DNA of 64,000 nt from an uncultured Clostridia bacterium (GCA_944384195.1 CALWSK010000001.1:248001-312000); one strand, 5' to 3'; counted from the first letter of the stretch, positions 1 through 10,039 are shown. Program-made: numbers and translations. Notes: generated by a model not told the origin, from the letters alone.

Positions 1-3000
1 CTTTTACTATATCTTCTCTTTGTTTTATATTAAGCTTATATCTTTGTTCTAAAATTTCATATTCTTCTATAGCAGAAAGATTTACATTACCTAGTTTAGA
101 AATTTTTTGTTTTAGTAAGCTTTCTTCTTTCTTAAGTTCTTCTATATTTTTATCAATATCTTTATATTCATTACAAGCAAGAGCGTAAGTAATTTCATAA
201 TCTTTCCACATATTCTCACAAATAATATTTATCTTATTTTCTATATTTTCTTTTTTTGCTTTTATTCTTATAGCCTCTGTTTCAATCTCTGTCATATCAT
301 TTCTTAGTTGTTCTATATCAAGCTCTAACTCTTGTTCATCTAAAGAAAGTGTTCCCTTTTCTTTTTTTACAATTTTTATTTTTTCATTTAAAGAAATATG
401 ATTTTTATTTAGATTTTCTATAGTTTGTTTTATTTCTTCTATTGTTTCAGTTGCTAAAATTTGCTTTTGTTGGCTAATTTTAGCTTTCTGCCCAATATCA
501 ATATTTATAGATTTTATATTTTCTATTTCATTTTCAATCCTAGATATATCTTTTTTAGAATTTTGTATAGAAAATTCTAAATCCTTTATTTGAAGATTTA
601 ATTCATTTAACTCTTTTAACATATTTTCTTTATATATTTTATCTTGATTTATTTTTTCTTCAAAAACCTTAGTTTCTTCTCTTAAATTTTCTATTTCTTT
701 ATTAAGTTGTTTTAGCTCTTCTCTTAACTTATCCTCATCAAGAAAACTATCAAGAAACTCTTTTTCTATATCTTCTAATCGTTGATATATAGCCTTAACT
801 GATTTTTCTAAATCTATTACATATTCTTTAGCTTGGTTTAAGTCCGTCTCAAGTTTAGCTTTATCTATAAGAACAAAATTTAAGTCTTGTTTTATTTTTT
901 CTATATTCTTTTCAAGTTCAAGATTATATTTTAGCTTTTGATTTTTATCCAGTTTAAGCTTATCTATTTCTAAACTAATATTTTCTATTTCTTCTAAAAG
1001 CTCTTTTATCTCTCTAGCTCTTGAAAAAATTAAACTATTCTTTTTAGATATGCTACCACCAGTTAATGCTCCGCCTATATTTATTATATTTCCATCTATT
1101 GTTACTATTTTATACGCATAATCATAAGCTCTAGCAAATGATAAAGCATTTTCTATATTATCTATAACTATAGTCCTTCCAAGAATACTATCTATTATCT
1201 CTTTATATAAATTATCACACCGTACTATATCACTAGCAATACCTAAAACACCTTGTTTTTTCAAAATATCTTCTTTATCCTTTATAAAACCTCTAGCTTT
1301 AATTATAGATATCGGTAAAAATGTTGCTCTTCCTTTATTATTTTGTTTTAATATATTTATACAAACTTTTGCATCATTTTCAGTTTTTGTTATAAGATTT
1401 TGAATGCTTCCACCTAAAGCAACTTCAATAGCAGTTTCATATTTTTTATCAACTTCTATAAGCTCTCCTACTGCACCACAAAGCCCTTTTAAATCCTTAT
1501 TTTTTTCTTTTTCCTTTAAAAGATATTTTACGGAATAATTATATCCTTCATAATCTTTCTCAAGTTCACTAAGAAGTTTATGTTTATTTTTTATTTCTAT
1601 ATGATATTTTTCTTTTTGTAAAATTTTTTCTTCAAGTTTAGATAACTTTTCATTACTTTTTTTCAACCTATTTGATATAATTTCATTTTGTTGCTCTAAA
1701 TGTTTTTGATTTTCTATAATTTGCAGTAATTCTTTATCAACAACCATCTTACGAACCATCTTTTCTTTTAACTTGCTTTTATAGATAGCCTTTTCCTCTA
1801 AAAGATTTTGTTTTTGTTCTTCTAGCTTGTTTTTTAAACCTTCATATGCTATTAATTTGTTAGATAAATCTGTATTTAACTTAAGCTTTTCTACTATATC
1901 TGTATTTATATTTTTAAAATATTGTTCGTTCTCATTTATACTTTTAAGACTTTGCTCTAATATTTTATTTTTAGCTATAGCTTCTTGAATTTTTAAACTA
2001 TATTCAAGATTTTTAGCTTCTAAGGAAACATTTATAAGCTTTATTTCTTCATTTTTCTTTCTAATATTTTCTTCATTTTTTTGCTTTTCTAATTTAGCCT
2101 TTTCTATCTCCTTTTCTATAAAATCTATATTTTGAGTATTAAGCCTTATTTCATTTTCTTTTTCATTTAGTTTTGAATTATTTTCAAAAATTAAATTATT
2201 AATATTTTCAATTTCTAAATCTTTTTCTTCTAAAGTTGTTTTAAGCTCTATCTTTCTTTGCTCTAATAATTCTCTTTTATCTTCTAATTTATAAGCCTTC
2301 CCTATAATCTGTTTTATATTATTTTCTATTTCTTCTATTTCTTTCTCGCTAAAGCTATACTCTTTTTTAAATATATTAACCTTAACAAGTTTTAGATATT
2401 CGCTTATTTCTATAAATTCTTTTGCTTTTTCTTTTTGGCTAAAAAGAGGCTTTAGTTGTTTTTCTATTTCTGCTATTATATCATCCGTTCTTAAAAGATT
2501 TTTTCTAACTTCATCTAGCTTTTGCTCAGATTTTGCTTTCCTATTTTTAAACTTTATAATTCCAACAGCTTCTTCAAATAAGGCTCTTCTATCTTCAGAT
2601 TTATTACTAAGTATAGCATCTATCTTAGCTTGTCCTATTATAGAATATCCCTCTTTGCCTATCCCCGTATCCATAAAAAGCTCATATATATCTTTTAGTC
2701 TACAACTTGTACCATTTATAAAATATCCACTTTCACCAGAACGATATACTTTTCTAGTTATAACCACTTCACTATATTCTATATCTAACTTTTTATCGCT
2801 ATTATCAATATGTATGCTAACTTCTGCAAAACCTAAGGGTTTTCTATTTTTAGTCCCTACAAAAATAACATCTTCCATCTTTTCGCCTCTTAGATTTTTA
2901 ACACTTTGCTCTCCCAAAACCCATCTTATAGCATCAGATATATTACTTTTTCCACTACCATTTGGACCAACTATAGCAGTTATCCCCTTTTTAAATTCTA

Positions 3001-3058
3001 ACCGAATTTTTTCTGGAAAAGATTTAAACCCTTGAATTTCAAGCCTCTTTAAAAACAT
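1..3058 (-). CDS. smc: Chromosome segregation ATPase SMC, 5' part (runs off the window)
   Basis: This is the N-terminal 1019 residues or so of the SMC subunit of the bacterial condensin (with ScpA and ScpB), which compacts and separates chromosomes. The Walker A motif GPNGSGKS is at residues 31-38 in an ABC-type head. A very long charged Lys/Glu-rich coiled coil follows, broken near residues 510-680 by a hinge with typical GG-rich segments, and then the returning coil. The family is usually near 1190 residues, so the C-terminal head with the signature motif and Walker B lies beyond base 1. The ATG at 3058 follows an AGGAAG-like site. It is 15 bases downstream of a DUF2225 gene, with which it is probably co-transcribed. 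The usual upstream neighbour rnc is not here; what follows smc cannot be seen. Confidence 0.95.
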   Translation of the reverse strand, partial: MFLKRLEIQGFKSFPEKIRLEFKKGITAIVGPNGSGKSNISDAIRWVLGEQSVKNLRGEKMEDVIFVGTKNRKPLGFAEVSIHIDNSDKKLDIEYSEVVITRKVYRSGESGYFINGTSCRLKDIYELFMDTGIGKEGYSIIGQAKIDAILSNKSEDRRALFEEAVGIIKFKNRKAKSEQKLDEVRKNLLRTDDIIAEIEKQLKPLFSQKEKAKEFIEISEYLKLVKVNIFKKEYSFSEKEIEEIENNIKQIIGKAYKLEDKRELLEQRKIELKTTLEEKDLEIENINNLIFENNSKLNEKENEIRLNTQNIDFIEKEIEKAKLEKQKNEENIRKKNEEIKLINVSLEAKNLEYSLKIQEAIAKNKILEQSLKSINENEQYFKNINTDIVEKLKLNTDLSNKLIAYEGLKNKLEEQKQNLLEEKAIYKSKLKEKMVRKMVVDKELLQIIENQKHLEQQNEIISNRLKKSNEKLSKLEEKILQKEKYHIEIKNKHKLLSELEKDYEGYNYSVKYLLKEKEKNKDLKGLCGAVGELIEVDKKYETAIEVALGGSIQNLITKTENDAKVCINILKQNNKGRATFLPISIIKARGFIKDKEDILKKQGVLGIASDIVRCDNLYKEIIDSILGRTIVIDNIENALSFARAYDYAYKIVTIDGNIINIGGALTGGSISKKNSLIFSRAREIKELLEEIENISLEIDKLKLDKNQKLKYNLELEKNIEKIKQDLNFVLIDKAKLETDLNQAKEYVIDLEKSVKAIYQRLEDIEKEFLDSFLDEDKLREELKQLNKEIENLREETKVFEEKINQDKIYKENMLKELNELNLQIKDLEFSIQNSKKDISRIENEIENIKSINIDIGQKAKISQQKQILATETIEEIKQTIENLNKNHISLNEKIKIVKKEKGTLSLDEQELELDIEQLRNDMTEIETEAIRIKAKKENIENKINIICENMWKDYEITYALACNEYKDIDKNIEELKKEESLLKQKISKLGNVNLSAIEEYEILEQRYKLNIKQREDIVK

Positions 3059-3073
3059 TTCTACACTTCCTAG

Positions 3074-3751
3074 TTATTCTTTTAATATTTCCATAAAATC
3101 TTCAACTTTCTCTTTTAAAGTTGCCGATATATCCCTATTTGTCATAACCTTGCTAATATGTCTTTTAGCTTCGTCTTTTTTATCTATTCTATAAGCAAGG
3201 TAAGCAAGATTATATAAAAATTGGGGTTCTTCTATACCAAATATCGGAAAATCTTCCTCTATGTAAGCATCACTATCCCAACTATAAGCATATTTTAAGA
3301 ATTTTTGTTCTTCTTCAATGTTGCCTATATCACCATATATAAGACCTATTTTTTGTGCTATATAAGCTTTTTCTGAAAAATCAGCACTTTTTATTTCTGC
3401 AAAATATAGTGCTAATTTATATCTTTCTATAGCTACATTAGCATCATATACTGGTGGAAAAACTTTAGGTTTATAGTTTGGATGAATTTTTTCTTTTATA
3501 TTTTTTATTTGTATAGCAGATAGTTTTTCAAAATTTTTAGCAACTCCTGCATAACCACACTCGCTACAAACTATTGCAAAATAATAATCTGGCATAATAG
3601 GCTCATATTTTCCTCTAAGCCCAAGGTCAAGTTCAACAAAAACAGTTTTTCCTTTTCTAATTTCCTTAGATTTAATTTTTGATTTACAAAAAGGACAAGT
3701 ATATGTCTTATCGTATAAACTTTCGGCTAAATCGTTATCATTTGTTCCCAT
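3074..3751 (-). CDS. DUF2225 family zinc-ribbon/TPR-like protein
   Basis: The 225-residue protein has two CxxC pairs (C19/C22 and C62/C65) that should form a zinc ribbon, then a helical region resembling tetratricopeptide repeats (about residues 105-220) with regularly spaced Tyr, Leu and Ala. This layout matches the DUF2225 family of Clostridia and Bacilli, whose role is not known. It has no signal peptide and should be cytoplasmic. It is the first gene of a transcript that continues into smc; a good sigma-A promoter lies at 3808-3836 and a GGAGAAG ribosome site precedes the start. Family assignment is by pattern; no function is claimed. Confidence 0.8.
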   Translation of the reverse strand: MGTNDNDLAESLYDKTYTCPFCKSKIKSKEIRKGKTVFVELDLGLRGKYEPIMPDYYFAIVCSECGYAGVAKNFEKLSAIQIKNIKEKIHPNYKPKVFPPVYDANVAIERYKLALYFAEIKSADFSEKAYIAQKIGLIYGDIGNIEEEQKFLKYAYSWDSDAYIEEDFPIFGIEEPQFLYNLAYLAYRIDKKDEAKRHISKVMTNRDISATLKEKVEDFMEILKE

Positions 3752-3807
3752 TTTCTTCTCCTTTAAAAATATTCTCTGTTTATATTTTAAATTTCGTGTT
3801 ATTCTAT

Positions 3808-3836
3808 ATTATAAGCACTATGTAAAAAAAAATCAA
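3808..3836 (-). promoter_or_regulatory. Sigma-A-type promoter for DUF2225-smc
   Basis: On the minus strand TTGATT (3831-3836) and TATAAT (3808-3813) are separated by exactly 17 bases, about 60 bases upstream of the DUF2225 start. The -10 is a perfect consensus. Confidence 0.7.
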
Positions 3837-3868
3837 TATTTAAAGATAAAAATAATTTTTATAAATGA

Positions 3869-3897
3869 TTGTATTTATTAAAATTTTATTGTACTAT
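3869..3897 (+). promoter_or_regulatory. Candidate promoter for the exonuclease-uvrB-uvrA operon
   Basis: TTGTAT (3869-3874) and TACTAT (3892-3897) are separated by 17 bases, about 30 bases before the ATG at 3931. No obvious LexA/DinR-type operator was found next to it, although uvrBA operons are often SOS-controlled. Confidence 0.5.
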
Positions 3898-3930
3898 ATC
3901 TATAAGAATGTTTTTAAATAGGAGGTTATT

Positions 3931-4536
3931 ATGTCTTATATAGTTTTAGACTTAGAATTTAATCAAGGCTATGATTTTGAAAAAAATAAAACTGTCTTAT
4001 TAATTCCTTCTTGTCGATTTGAAATTATACAAATTGGTGCTGTAAAATTAGATGAAAACCTAAATATAACAGATAAAATAAACTTATATATAAAACCAAA
4101 TCTTTATAAAAATATGCATCCTTATGTAGAAAAAATAACAGGACTTACAAAAGAGTTTTTAAGCAATAAACAAGATTTTAAAATCGCTTATGAAACGTTT
4201 ACACAATTTTTAGGTGATGAAGAACATATTTTTTGTATATGGGGAAATGGAGATTTAAGAGCACTTTATAGAAACCTTTCATACTACAATATAATAGATA
4301 AGCCTTTAATATTAAAATATATAGATATACAAAATATGACTGCTAAATTTTTAAACTACACAAAAGGTAAATGTATAGGATTAAAAAAAGCTATAGAAAT
4401 TTTAGAAATACCCATAGAAAATAACTTCCACGATGCCCTAAATGATTCTATATATACTGCTGAAATATTTAAAAAAGTTTATACAGAAAAATTACCTCTT
4501 AAAGTTTTTAATTCTAATAATGTTCCTAAAAAATAA
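3931..4536 (+). CDS. DEDDh-family 3'-5' exonuclease
   Basis: This is a 201-residue RNase T/DnaQ-fold exonuclease that should remove nucleotides from 3' ends using two metal ions. The four acidic ligands and the histidine are visible: D7 and E9 in DLEFN, the Asp of WGNGDLRAL in the middle, and His/Asp of HDALNDS near residue 162-168. It has no fused polymerase or helicase domain and resembles KapD-like stand-alone exonucleases. AGGAGG lies just upstream of the ATG. It is the first gene of a set with uvrB (12 bases on) and uvrA, which suggests a DNA-repair role, though the substrate (DNA or RNA) cannot be told from sequence. Confidence 0.85.
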   Translation: MSYIVLDLEFNQGYDFEKNKTVLLIPSCRFEIIQIGAVKLDENLNITDKINLYIKPNLYKNMHPYVEKITGLTKEFLSNKQDFKIAYETFTQFLGDEEHIFCIWGNGDLRALYRNLSYYNIIDKPLILKYIDIQNMTAKFLNYTKGKCIGLKKAIEILEIPIENNFHDALNDSIYTAEIFKKVYTEKLPLKVFNSNNVPKK

Positions 4537-4548
4537 TAAGGAGGATAT

Positions 4549-6540
4549 ATGCCAAAAGAAAATATTTTTAAATTACATTCAAATTTTAAACCAACTGGCG
4601 ACCAACCCCAAGCAATAGAAAGTCTTACTCAAAATTTTATAAACGGTAAATCTATTCAAACATTGCTTGGTGTTACTGGTTCTGGTAAAACTTTTACTAT
4701 GGCAAATGTCATAAAAAATTTAAATAGACCAACTTTAGTCCTAGCTCATAATAAAACACTAGCTGCACAGCTTTATAACGAATTTAAAGAATTTTTCCCA
4801 GAAAATGCCATTGAATATTTTGTAAGCTACTACGACTATTATCAACCAGAAGCCTATGTTCCATCTTCAGATACCTATATAGAAAAAGATTCATCTATAA
4901 ATGAAGAAATAGACAAGCTAAGACACTCTGCTACTTCTGCGCTTTTTGAAAGAAAAGATGTAATAGTAGTAGCTAGTGTATCTTGTATATATGGACTTGG
5001 AGACCCTATAGACTATAACGAGATGGTAATATCTTTAAGACCAACTATGATAAGAGATAGAGATAGTATAATAAAAAAACTTATAGAAATGCAATATACA
5101 AGAAATGATATAAGCTTTACAAGATGTACTTTTAGAGTAAGAGGAGATGTATTAGAAGTTTTTCCTGCCGGCTCTAGTAGCTTTGCCTATCGTATAGAAT
5201 TTTGGGGCGATGAAATAGAGAAAATATCAGAGATAGACTCTTTAACTGGTGAGGTTTTAGGCATTAGAAACCATATAACTATATTCCCAACTTCACACTA
5301 TGTTATAAGCAAAGAAAAAATGCTCCTTGCAGTAGAACGTATAAAAGAAGAATTAGATATGCAGGTTAATAAATTTAACTGTGAAGAAAAATATCTAGAA
5401 GCACAGAGAATAGCTCAAAGAACAAACTATGATATAGAAATGCTTCTTGAGATGGGCTTTTGCTCTGGTATAGAAAACTATTCTAGGCATCTATCTGGAA
5501 GAGAAGAAGGTTCTACCCCACACACTCTTATAGATTATTTTCCGGATGATTTTCTTATGATAATAGATGAATCACACGTAACATTACCTCAAGTAAGAGC
5601 TATGTATAATGGAGATAAAGCAAGAAAAACAACTCTTATAGAATATGGTTTTAGGCTTCCTTCTGCTCTTGATAACCGCCCATTGAAATTTGAAGAATTT
5701 GAAGGAAAAATAGATAAAATGCTTTTTGTATCTGCTACCCCTTCAAATTATGAAAAAGAACATAGCAAGGCCATAGTAGAACAACTTATACGTCCTACTG
5801 GACTACTAGACCCTATAATAGAAATAAAACCTATAAAAAATCAAATAGATGATATAGTTTTACAAATAAACAATGTAGTAAGTAAAGGAGAAAAAGTTCT
5901 CATTACCACTCTTACTAAAAAAATGGCAGAAGATTTAACAACATATCTAAAAAATATAGATATAAAAGTTAGATATTTACATTCTGATATAGACACTTTA
6001 AAACGCCTTGAGATAATAAGAGAGCTTAGATTAGATAAATTTGATGTTTTAGTAGGAATAAATCTTCTAAGAGAAGGCTTGGATATTCCAGAAGTATCCT
6101 TAGTGCTTATTTTAGATGCCGATAAAGAAGGTTTCTTGCGTTCTGAAACTTCTCTTATCCAAACTATAGGACGCTCTGCTAGAAATTCAAACGGTAAAGT
6201 AATAATGTATGCCGATAATATCACACATTCTATGCAAAATGCTATAAATGAAACTAAAAGAAGAAGAAAAATACAAAAAGAATATAATCAAATCCATAAT
6301 ATAACTCCAAAAACAATTATTAAAAAAGTACATGAAATAATAAGAGCAACTAAATCTGTAGAAAAAGAACAGAAAAATATTCTAGATAAGTCATATGAAT
6401 CTTTAAGTACAAAACAAATATTAAATCTTATAGACAAAAAAGAAAAAGAAATGAAAAACCTTGCCTTAGAATTAAAATTTGAAGAAGCTCTTATTTTAAG
6501 AGACGAAATACAAGTTTTAAAAAAGCTAAGCTTACAATAA
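4549..6540 (+). CDS. uvrB: UvrABC excinuclease subunit B
   Basis: UvrB is the damage-verifying, helicase-like subunit of nucleotide excision repair; it is loaded by UvrA and then recruits UvrC. The 663-residue protein is of normal length. Walker A GVTGSGKT is at residues 41-48, the Tyr-rich beta-hairpin motif [12 protein letters not shown] near 93-104, a DESH Walker B motif near 341, helicase motif VI-type residues (QTIGRSARN) near 540, and a C-terminal UVR domain (about 627-662) that contacts UvrC. It starts 12 bases after the exonuclease, with AAGGAGG, and uvrA follows 16 bases later. Confidence 0.98.
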   Translation: MPKENIFKLHSNFKPTGDQPQAIESLTQNFINGKSIQTLLGVTGSGKTFTMANVIKNLNRPTLVLAHNKTLAAQLYNEFKEFFPENAIEYFVSYYDYYQPEAYVPSSDTYIEKDSSINEEIDKLRHSATSALFERKDVIVVASVSCIYGLGDPIDYNEMVISLRPTMIRDRDSIIKKLIEMQYTRNDISFTRCTFRVRGDVLEVFPAGSSSFAYRIEFWGDEIEKISEIDSLTGEVLGIRNHITIFPTSHYVISKEKMLLAVERIKEELDMQVNKFNCEEKYLEAQRIAQRTNYDIEMLLEMGFCSGIENYSRHLSGREEGSTPHTLIDYFPDDFLMIIDESHVTLPQVRAMYNGDKARKTTLIEYGFRLPSALDNRPLKFEEFEGKIDKMLFVSATPSNYEKEHSKAIVEQLIRPTGLLDPIIEIKPIKNQIDDIVLQINNVVSKGEKVLITTLTKKMAEDLTTYLKNIDIKVRYLHSDIDTLKRLEIIRELRLDKFDVLVGINLLREGLDIPEVSLVLILDADKEGFLRSETSLIQTIGRSARNSNGKVIMYADNITHSMQNAINETKRRRKIQKEYNQIHNITPKTIIKKVHEIIRATKSVEKEQKNILDKSYESLSTKQILNLIDKKEKEMKNLALELKFEEALILRDEIQVLKKLSLQ

Positions 6541-6556
6541 TAGAAAGGAGAATTTT

Positions 6557-9382
6557 ATGGAAAAAAATAATATAGTTATAAAAGGCGCTAGAGAAAATAA
6601 CTTAAAAAATATAAATCTTACAATTCCTAGAGATAAGCTAGTTGTATTTACTGGTCTTAGCGGCTCTGGAAAATCTAGTCTAGCTTTTGATACTATATAT
6701 GCAGAAGGACAAAGAAGATATGTAGAAAGTCTATCATCATATGCTAGACAATTTTTAGGGCAGATGGAAAAGCCAAATGTAGATTATATAGAAGGACTAT
6801 CGCCGGCAATATGTATAGACCAAAAGACAACAAATTCTAATCCACGCTCTACAGTAGGTACTGTAACAGAAATATACGACTATCTTAGATTACTTTTTGC
6901 TCGTATTGGTATAGTCCATTGCCCTAAATGTAAAAAACCTATAAAAAAACAAACAATAGACCAAATAGTAGAACAAATCTTAAATTTTGAAGAAAATTCT
7001 AAAATACAAATATTAGCCCCTGTTGTACGTCTTAAAAAAGGAGAACATATAAAACTATTAGAGAGTATAAAAAAGCAAGGTTTTGTTCGTATTAGAATAG
7101 ATGGATATATATACGATATAAATGATGAAATAAAGCTAAATAAAAACCAAAAACATAATATAGATATAGTTGTAGATAGACTTATAATAAAAAAAGATAT
7201 AAAATCACGTCTTACAGATTCTTTAGAACTTGCCCTTAAACTTGCCGAAGGACTTGTTATAATAAATAATGAAAGTGAAAATATACTCTTTAGTCAAAAT
7301 TTTGCTTGTGAAGATTGTAATATAAGTTTTGAGGAACTAGAACCGGCTTCTTTTTCTTTTAATTCTCCTAAAGGAGCTTGCCCTAAATGTCTTGGACTAG
7401 GTATAGACTATATATTTACTGAAGAACTTATAATTCCAAATGAAAACTTATCTATATTACAAGGTTGTATAAATGCTCCAGGTTGGAATTCTATAAATAT
7501 TAATGGTTCTATGTCTTATCAAATTTTTCAGAGTTTATCTAAAAAATATAATTTTTCTTTAGAAACTCCTTTTAAAGAACTTAGTGAAGATATAAAAGAG
7601 CTTATATTATACGGAAATAAAGATAAAATATCTATAAATTTAGAAGAAGTAGGAAATTATAAGAGCTACACCTATGACTTTGAAGGAATAATAACAAACT
7701 TAGAAAGAAGATATAAAGAAGCAACTTCACTAGAAGCAAGACAAAAACTAGAAGAATACATGGATAAAGTACCTTGTACATTATGTAAGGGTGCTAGGCT
7801 AAATCAAGAAAGCCTATCTGTTACTGTAGGTGACAAAAATATAGCTAGTCTTTGTAATCTTTCTATAAGAAATTTGAAAACTTTTTTTGAAAACTTAAAT
7901 CTTAATGAAAAGGAAACTTTTATAGCAGAACAAATTTTAAAAGAAATAAACGCAAGACTTGGCTTTCTTATAGATGTAGGACTTGACTATCTATCCCTTT
8001 CTAGAAGTGCAAAAACTCTATCTGGTGGAGAAGCTCAAAGGATACGCCTTGCTACCCAAATAGGTTCTGGACTTATGGGATGTCTTTATATTCTAGATGA
8101 ACCTAGTATAGGACTTCACCAAAGAGATAATGACAAGCTATTAAAAACTCTTAGAAACCTTACAAACCTTGGCAACACTCTAATAGTAGTAGAACATGAT
8201 GAAGATACTATTAAAGAAGCCGATTATATAGTAGATATAGGACCAAAGGCCGGAGCTTATGGAGGAGAAGTTGTATTTAGTGGTATATATGAAGATATCC
8301 TAAATTGTGAAAACTCTATAACCGGTGCTTATCTTAGCAAACGCCTAGAAATAACTGTTCCTAAAACTAGAAGAAAACCTAATCAAAATAAAATATCTAT
8401 AAAAGGTGCTTTTGAAAACAACTTAAAAAATATAAATATAGATATACCGCTTAATATGTTCGTATGTATAACTGGTGTTTCAGGTTCTGGCAAAAGCTCT
8501 CTTATAAATAGCGTCCTATATAAAACATTAGCTAAAGAACTAAATAAAGCTAAATGTGGTCTTGGAAATGCTAAATCTATATCTGGATATGAAAATCTAG
8601 ATAAAGTAATTGATATAAGCCAAGCCCCTATTGGAAGAACCCCTCGTTCTAATCCAGCTACTTACACCGGAGTTTTCGACCTTATAAGAGATTTATTTGC
8701 AAGTACTAATGAGGCAAAAGCAAAAGGATATCAAAAAGGACGCTTTAGCTTTAATGTAAACGGTGGACGTTGTGATGCTTGTTCTGGAGATGGAATAATA
8801 AAAATAGAGATGCATTTTCTCCCAGATATATATGTACCTTGTGAGGTTTGTAAAGGTAAAAGATATAATAATGAAACATTAAATATTACTTATAAGGGAA
8901 AAAATATATATGATGTTTTAGATATGACAGTAGAAGAGGCACTTGTGTTTTTTGAAAATATACCCAAAATAAGAGAAAAACTTCAAACTCTTTATGATGT
9001 TGGACTTTCTTATATAAAACTTGGACAATCATCGACTACTCTATCTGGTGGAGAAGCTCAAAGGGTACGTCTTGCTACAGAACTTAGCAAAAATTCAACA
9101 GATAAAACAATATATATATTAGATGAACCTACAACAGGACTTCATACTTATGATGTACACAGACTTATAAATATAATACAAAGATTAGTAGAAAATGGTA
9201 GCTCTGTTATAGTAATAGAACATAACTTAGATGTAATAAAATGCGCCGATTATATAATAGATATGGGACCAGAAGGTGGCGATATGGGTGGAAAAGTAGT
9301 AGCAAAAGGAACTCCAGAAAAAGTAGCTAGTTGTGAAAATTCATACACTGGAAAATATTTAAAGAAAATGTTAGAGATTTAG
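6557..9382 (+). CDS. uvrA: UvrABC excinuclease subunit A
   Basis: UvrA is the dimeric ABC-type ATPase that scans DNA for lesions and loads UvrB. The 941-residue protein has two ATPase cassettes: Walker [10 protein letters not shown] near the N-terminus and GVSGSGKSS near residue 640, each with its LSGGEAQR signature. Zinc modules show paired cysteines (CPKC near 119, CEDC...CPKC near 250-275, and CDAC...CEVC near 740-765). Length and domain order are normal. AAAGGAG precedes the ATG. It is the third gene of the exonuclease-uvrB-uvrA operon; the closing small gene begins 9 bases after its stop. Confidence 0.98.
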   Translation: MEKNNIVIKGARENNLKNINLTIPRDKLVVFTGLSGSGKSSLAFDTIYAEGQRRYVESLSSYARQFLGQMEKPNVDYIEGLSPAICIDQKTTNSNPRSTVGTVTEIYDYLRLLFARIGIVHCPKCKKPIKKQTIDQIVEQILNFEENSKIQILAPVVRLKKGEHIKLLESIKKQGFVRIRIDGYIYDINDEIKLNKNQKHNIDIVVDRLIIKKDIKSRLTDSLELALKLAEGLVIINNESENILFSQNFACEDCNISFEELEPASFSFNSPKGACPKCLGLGIDYIFTEELIIPNENLSILQGCINAPGWNSININGSMSYQIFQSLSKKYNFSLETPFKELSEDIKELILYGNKDKISINLEEVGNYKSYTYDFEGIITNLERRYKEATSLEARQKLEEYMDKVPCTLCKGARLNQESLSVTVGDKNIASLCNLSIRNLKTFFENLNLNEKETFIAEQILKEINARLGFLIDVGLDYLSLSRSAKTLSGGEAQRIRLATQIGSGLMGCLYILDEPSIGLHQRDNDKLLKTLRNLTNLGNTLIVVEHDEDTIKEADYIVDIGPKAGAYGGEVVFSGIYEDILNCENSITGAYLSKRLEITVPKTRRKPNQNKISIKGAFENNLKNINIDIPLNMFVCITGVSGSGKSSLINSVLYKTLAKELNKAKCGLGNAKSISGYENLDKVIDISQAPIGRTPRSNPATYTGVFDLIRDLFASTNEAKAKGYQKGRFSFNVNGGRCDACSGDGIIKIEMHFLPDIYVPCEVCKGKRYNNETLNITYKGKNIYDVLDMTVEEALVFFENIPKIREKLQTLYDVGLSYIKLGQSSTTLSGGEAQRVRLATELSKNSTDKTIYILDEPTTGLHTYDVHRLINIIQRLVENGSSVIVIEHNLDVIKCADYIIDMGPEGGDMGGKVVAKGTPEKVASCENSYTGKYLKKMLEI

Positions 9383-9391
9383 GAGATATTT

Positions 9392-9682
9392 ATGCAAAGT
9401 ATAGTAGAAAATTTTATAAACGCTAAAAATATATTAAATAATAGTTTTAATTGTGATGAAGATTATTTTATAAAACCTCTTATAAATCAAAAATGGACTA
9501 TAAAAGATAATAATGGAGTATTTTTTCTAACTTATTTAGATGAAAACGAAAATGTAAAAGATTGTGTGATAGTAAAGAAAAATAATAAACCTATGATATA
9601 TAAAAAACAAGGATATACTATGGTTATAGGTATAGAATGTGTAAAGCTAGCTTTTATCCTAAATAATGATAAAAATTTCTAA
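9392..9682 (+). CDS. Small protein of unknown function at the end of the uvrBA operon
   Basis: A 96-residue acidic-to-neutral protein with no signal peptide, membrane segment or cysteine motif that I recognise. It has an N-terminal helical stretch, a central segment rich in Trp, Lys, Asn and Asp, and a C-terminal segment of alternating hydrophobic residues that could form beta strands. AGGAGATATTT precedes the ATG and it is only 9 bases from the uvrA stop, so it is very probably translated. The terminator at 9691-9711 closes the operon behind it. Its position suggests a link to DNA repair, but there is no sequence basis for a function. Confidence 0.65.
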   Translation: MQSIVENFINAKNILNNSFNCDEDYFIKPLINQKWTIKDNNGVFFLTYLDENENVKDCVIVKKNNKPMIYKKQGYTMVIGIECVKLAFILNNDKNF

Positions 9683-9690
9683 ATATTAAA

Positions 9691-9711
9691 AGGGTAGGAA
9701 TTTCCTACCCT
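9691..9711 (+). terminator. Terminator of the uvrBA operon
   Basis: A perfect inverted repeat of 10 bp (AGGGTAGGAA and its complement) lies 9 bases after the stop of the small gene. The following T-run is interrupted (TATATTTATA), so it is good but not strong. Confidence 0.7.
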
Positions 9712-9741
9712 ATATTTATATATAATGAATTTTTTAACATT

Positions 9742-9770
9742 TTGTATTTAAAAACAAATATTACTAAAAT
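9742..9770 (+). promoter_or_regulatory. Possible plus-strand promoter facing the small-RNA unit
   Basis: TTGTAT (9742-9747) and TAAAAT (9765-9770) are 17 bases apart and would drive a short transcript ending at the two-way terminator at 9830-9863. The region is extremely AT-rich, so chance matches are likely. Confidence 0.25.
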
Positions 9771-9829
9771 TTTTATTTATTAAAATTTAAAACTTGAAAA
9801 ATTTAAATCATATTTTAATTGTATTAGAT

Positions 9830-9863
9830 AAAAAAGATTATAGAAATATCTATAATCTTTTTT
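9830..9863. terminator. Strong two-way intrinsic terminator
   Basis: A perfect 14-bp inverted repeat (9830-9843 and 9850-9863) with a 6-nt loop: GATTATAG pairs with CTATAATC and is flanked by A6 and T6, so it can stop transcription in both directions. On the minus strand it ends the small-RNA unit (and any pyrD read-through). Confidence 0.8.
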
Positions 9864-10004
9864 GCTAAAAAATCTTCTCCGAACATAATCCCTTAAAATA
9901 TTTTAGCTTTATTTATAAAATCAAAACCCCACAATTTGAGTTTATAAATAAAACATTGTTTGTATAAAAATATAAAACCCCACTTGAAAATTTTATACAA
10001 ACTT
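9830..10004 (-). ncRNA. Unidentified small RNA with two tandem, matched hairpins
   Basis: A minus-strand transcription unit of about 175 nt lies between pyrD and the uvrBA operon. A near-perfect promoter ends at 10011 and a strong intrinsic terminator ends at 9830. The transcript would open with two hairpins, each with a perfect 12-bp stem and a 21-nt loop: stems 9991-10002/9958-9969, then 9941-9952/9908-9919, 50 bases apart. The stems differ in sequence yet both pair fully, while both loops keep GUGGGGUUUU. A third, weaker pairing (GCUAAAA with UUUUAGC, about 9901-9907 and 9861-9867) encloses a GGGAUUAUGUUCGGAGAAG segment before the terminator. I recognise no Rfam family; it is not 6S, SRP, tmRNA, RNase P or a riboswitch known to me. 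A 20-codon frame (9824-9886) lies in the 3' part. Being an RNA gene is inferred from promoter, structure and terminator. Confidence 0.6.
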
Positions 10005-10010
10005 GTAGTA

Positions 10011-10039
10011 AGTATAATATATTATTTTCATTTTGTCAA
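10011..10039 (-). promoter_or_regulatory. Strong sigma-A promoter of the small-RNA unit
   Basis: On the minus strand TTGACA (10034-10039, perfect consensus) and TATACT (10011-10016) are 17 bases apart. It lies 54 bases beyond the pyrD stop and points away from any coding gene, straight into the tandem hairpins. The start of transcription should be near 10004, at the first base pair of the first hairpin. Confidence 0.75.

Noticed and set aside
2655..3035. Plus-strand open frame of 126 codons.
   Set aside because: It is antisense to the conserved N-terminal ATPase head of smc and its product has no domain; many such shadow frames occur across the window.
3752..3930. SOS (LexA/DinR) operator in front of the uvrBA operon.
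   Set aside because: I found no GAAC-N4-GTTC/T-type match in this gap.
9908..10002. Two similar 45-bp palindromic units could be a minimal CRISPR array.
   Set aside because: There are only two units, the stems differ in sequence, only the loops match, and no cas gene is near. A structured RNA fits better.
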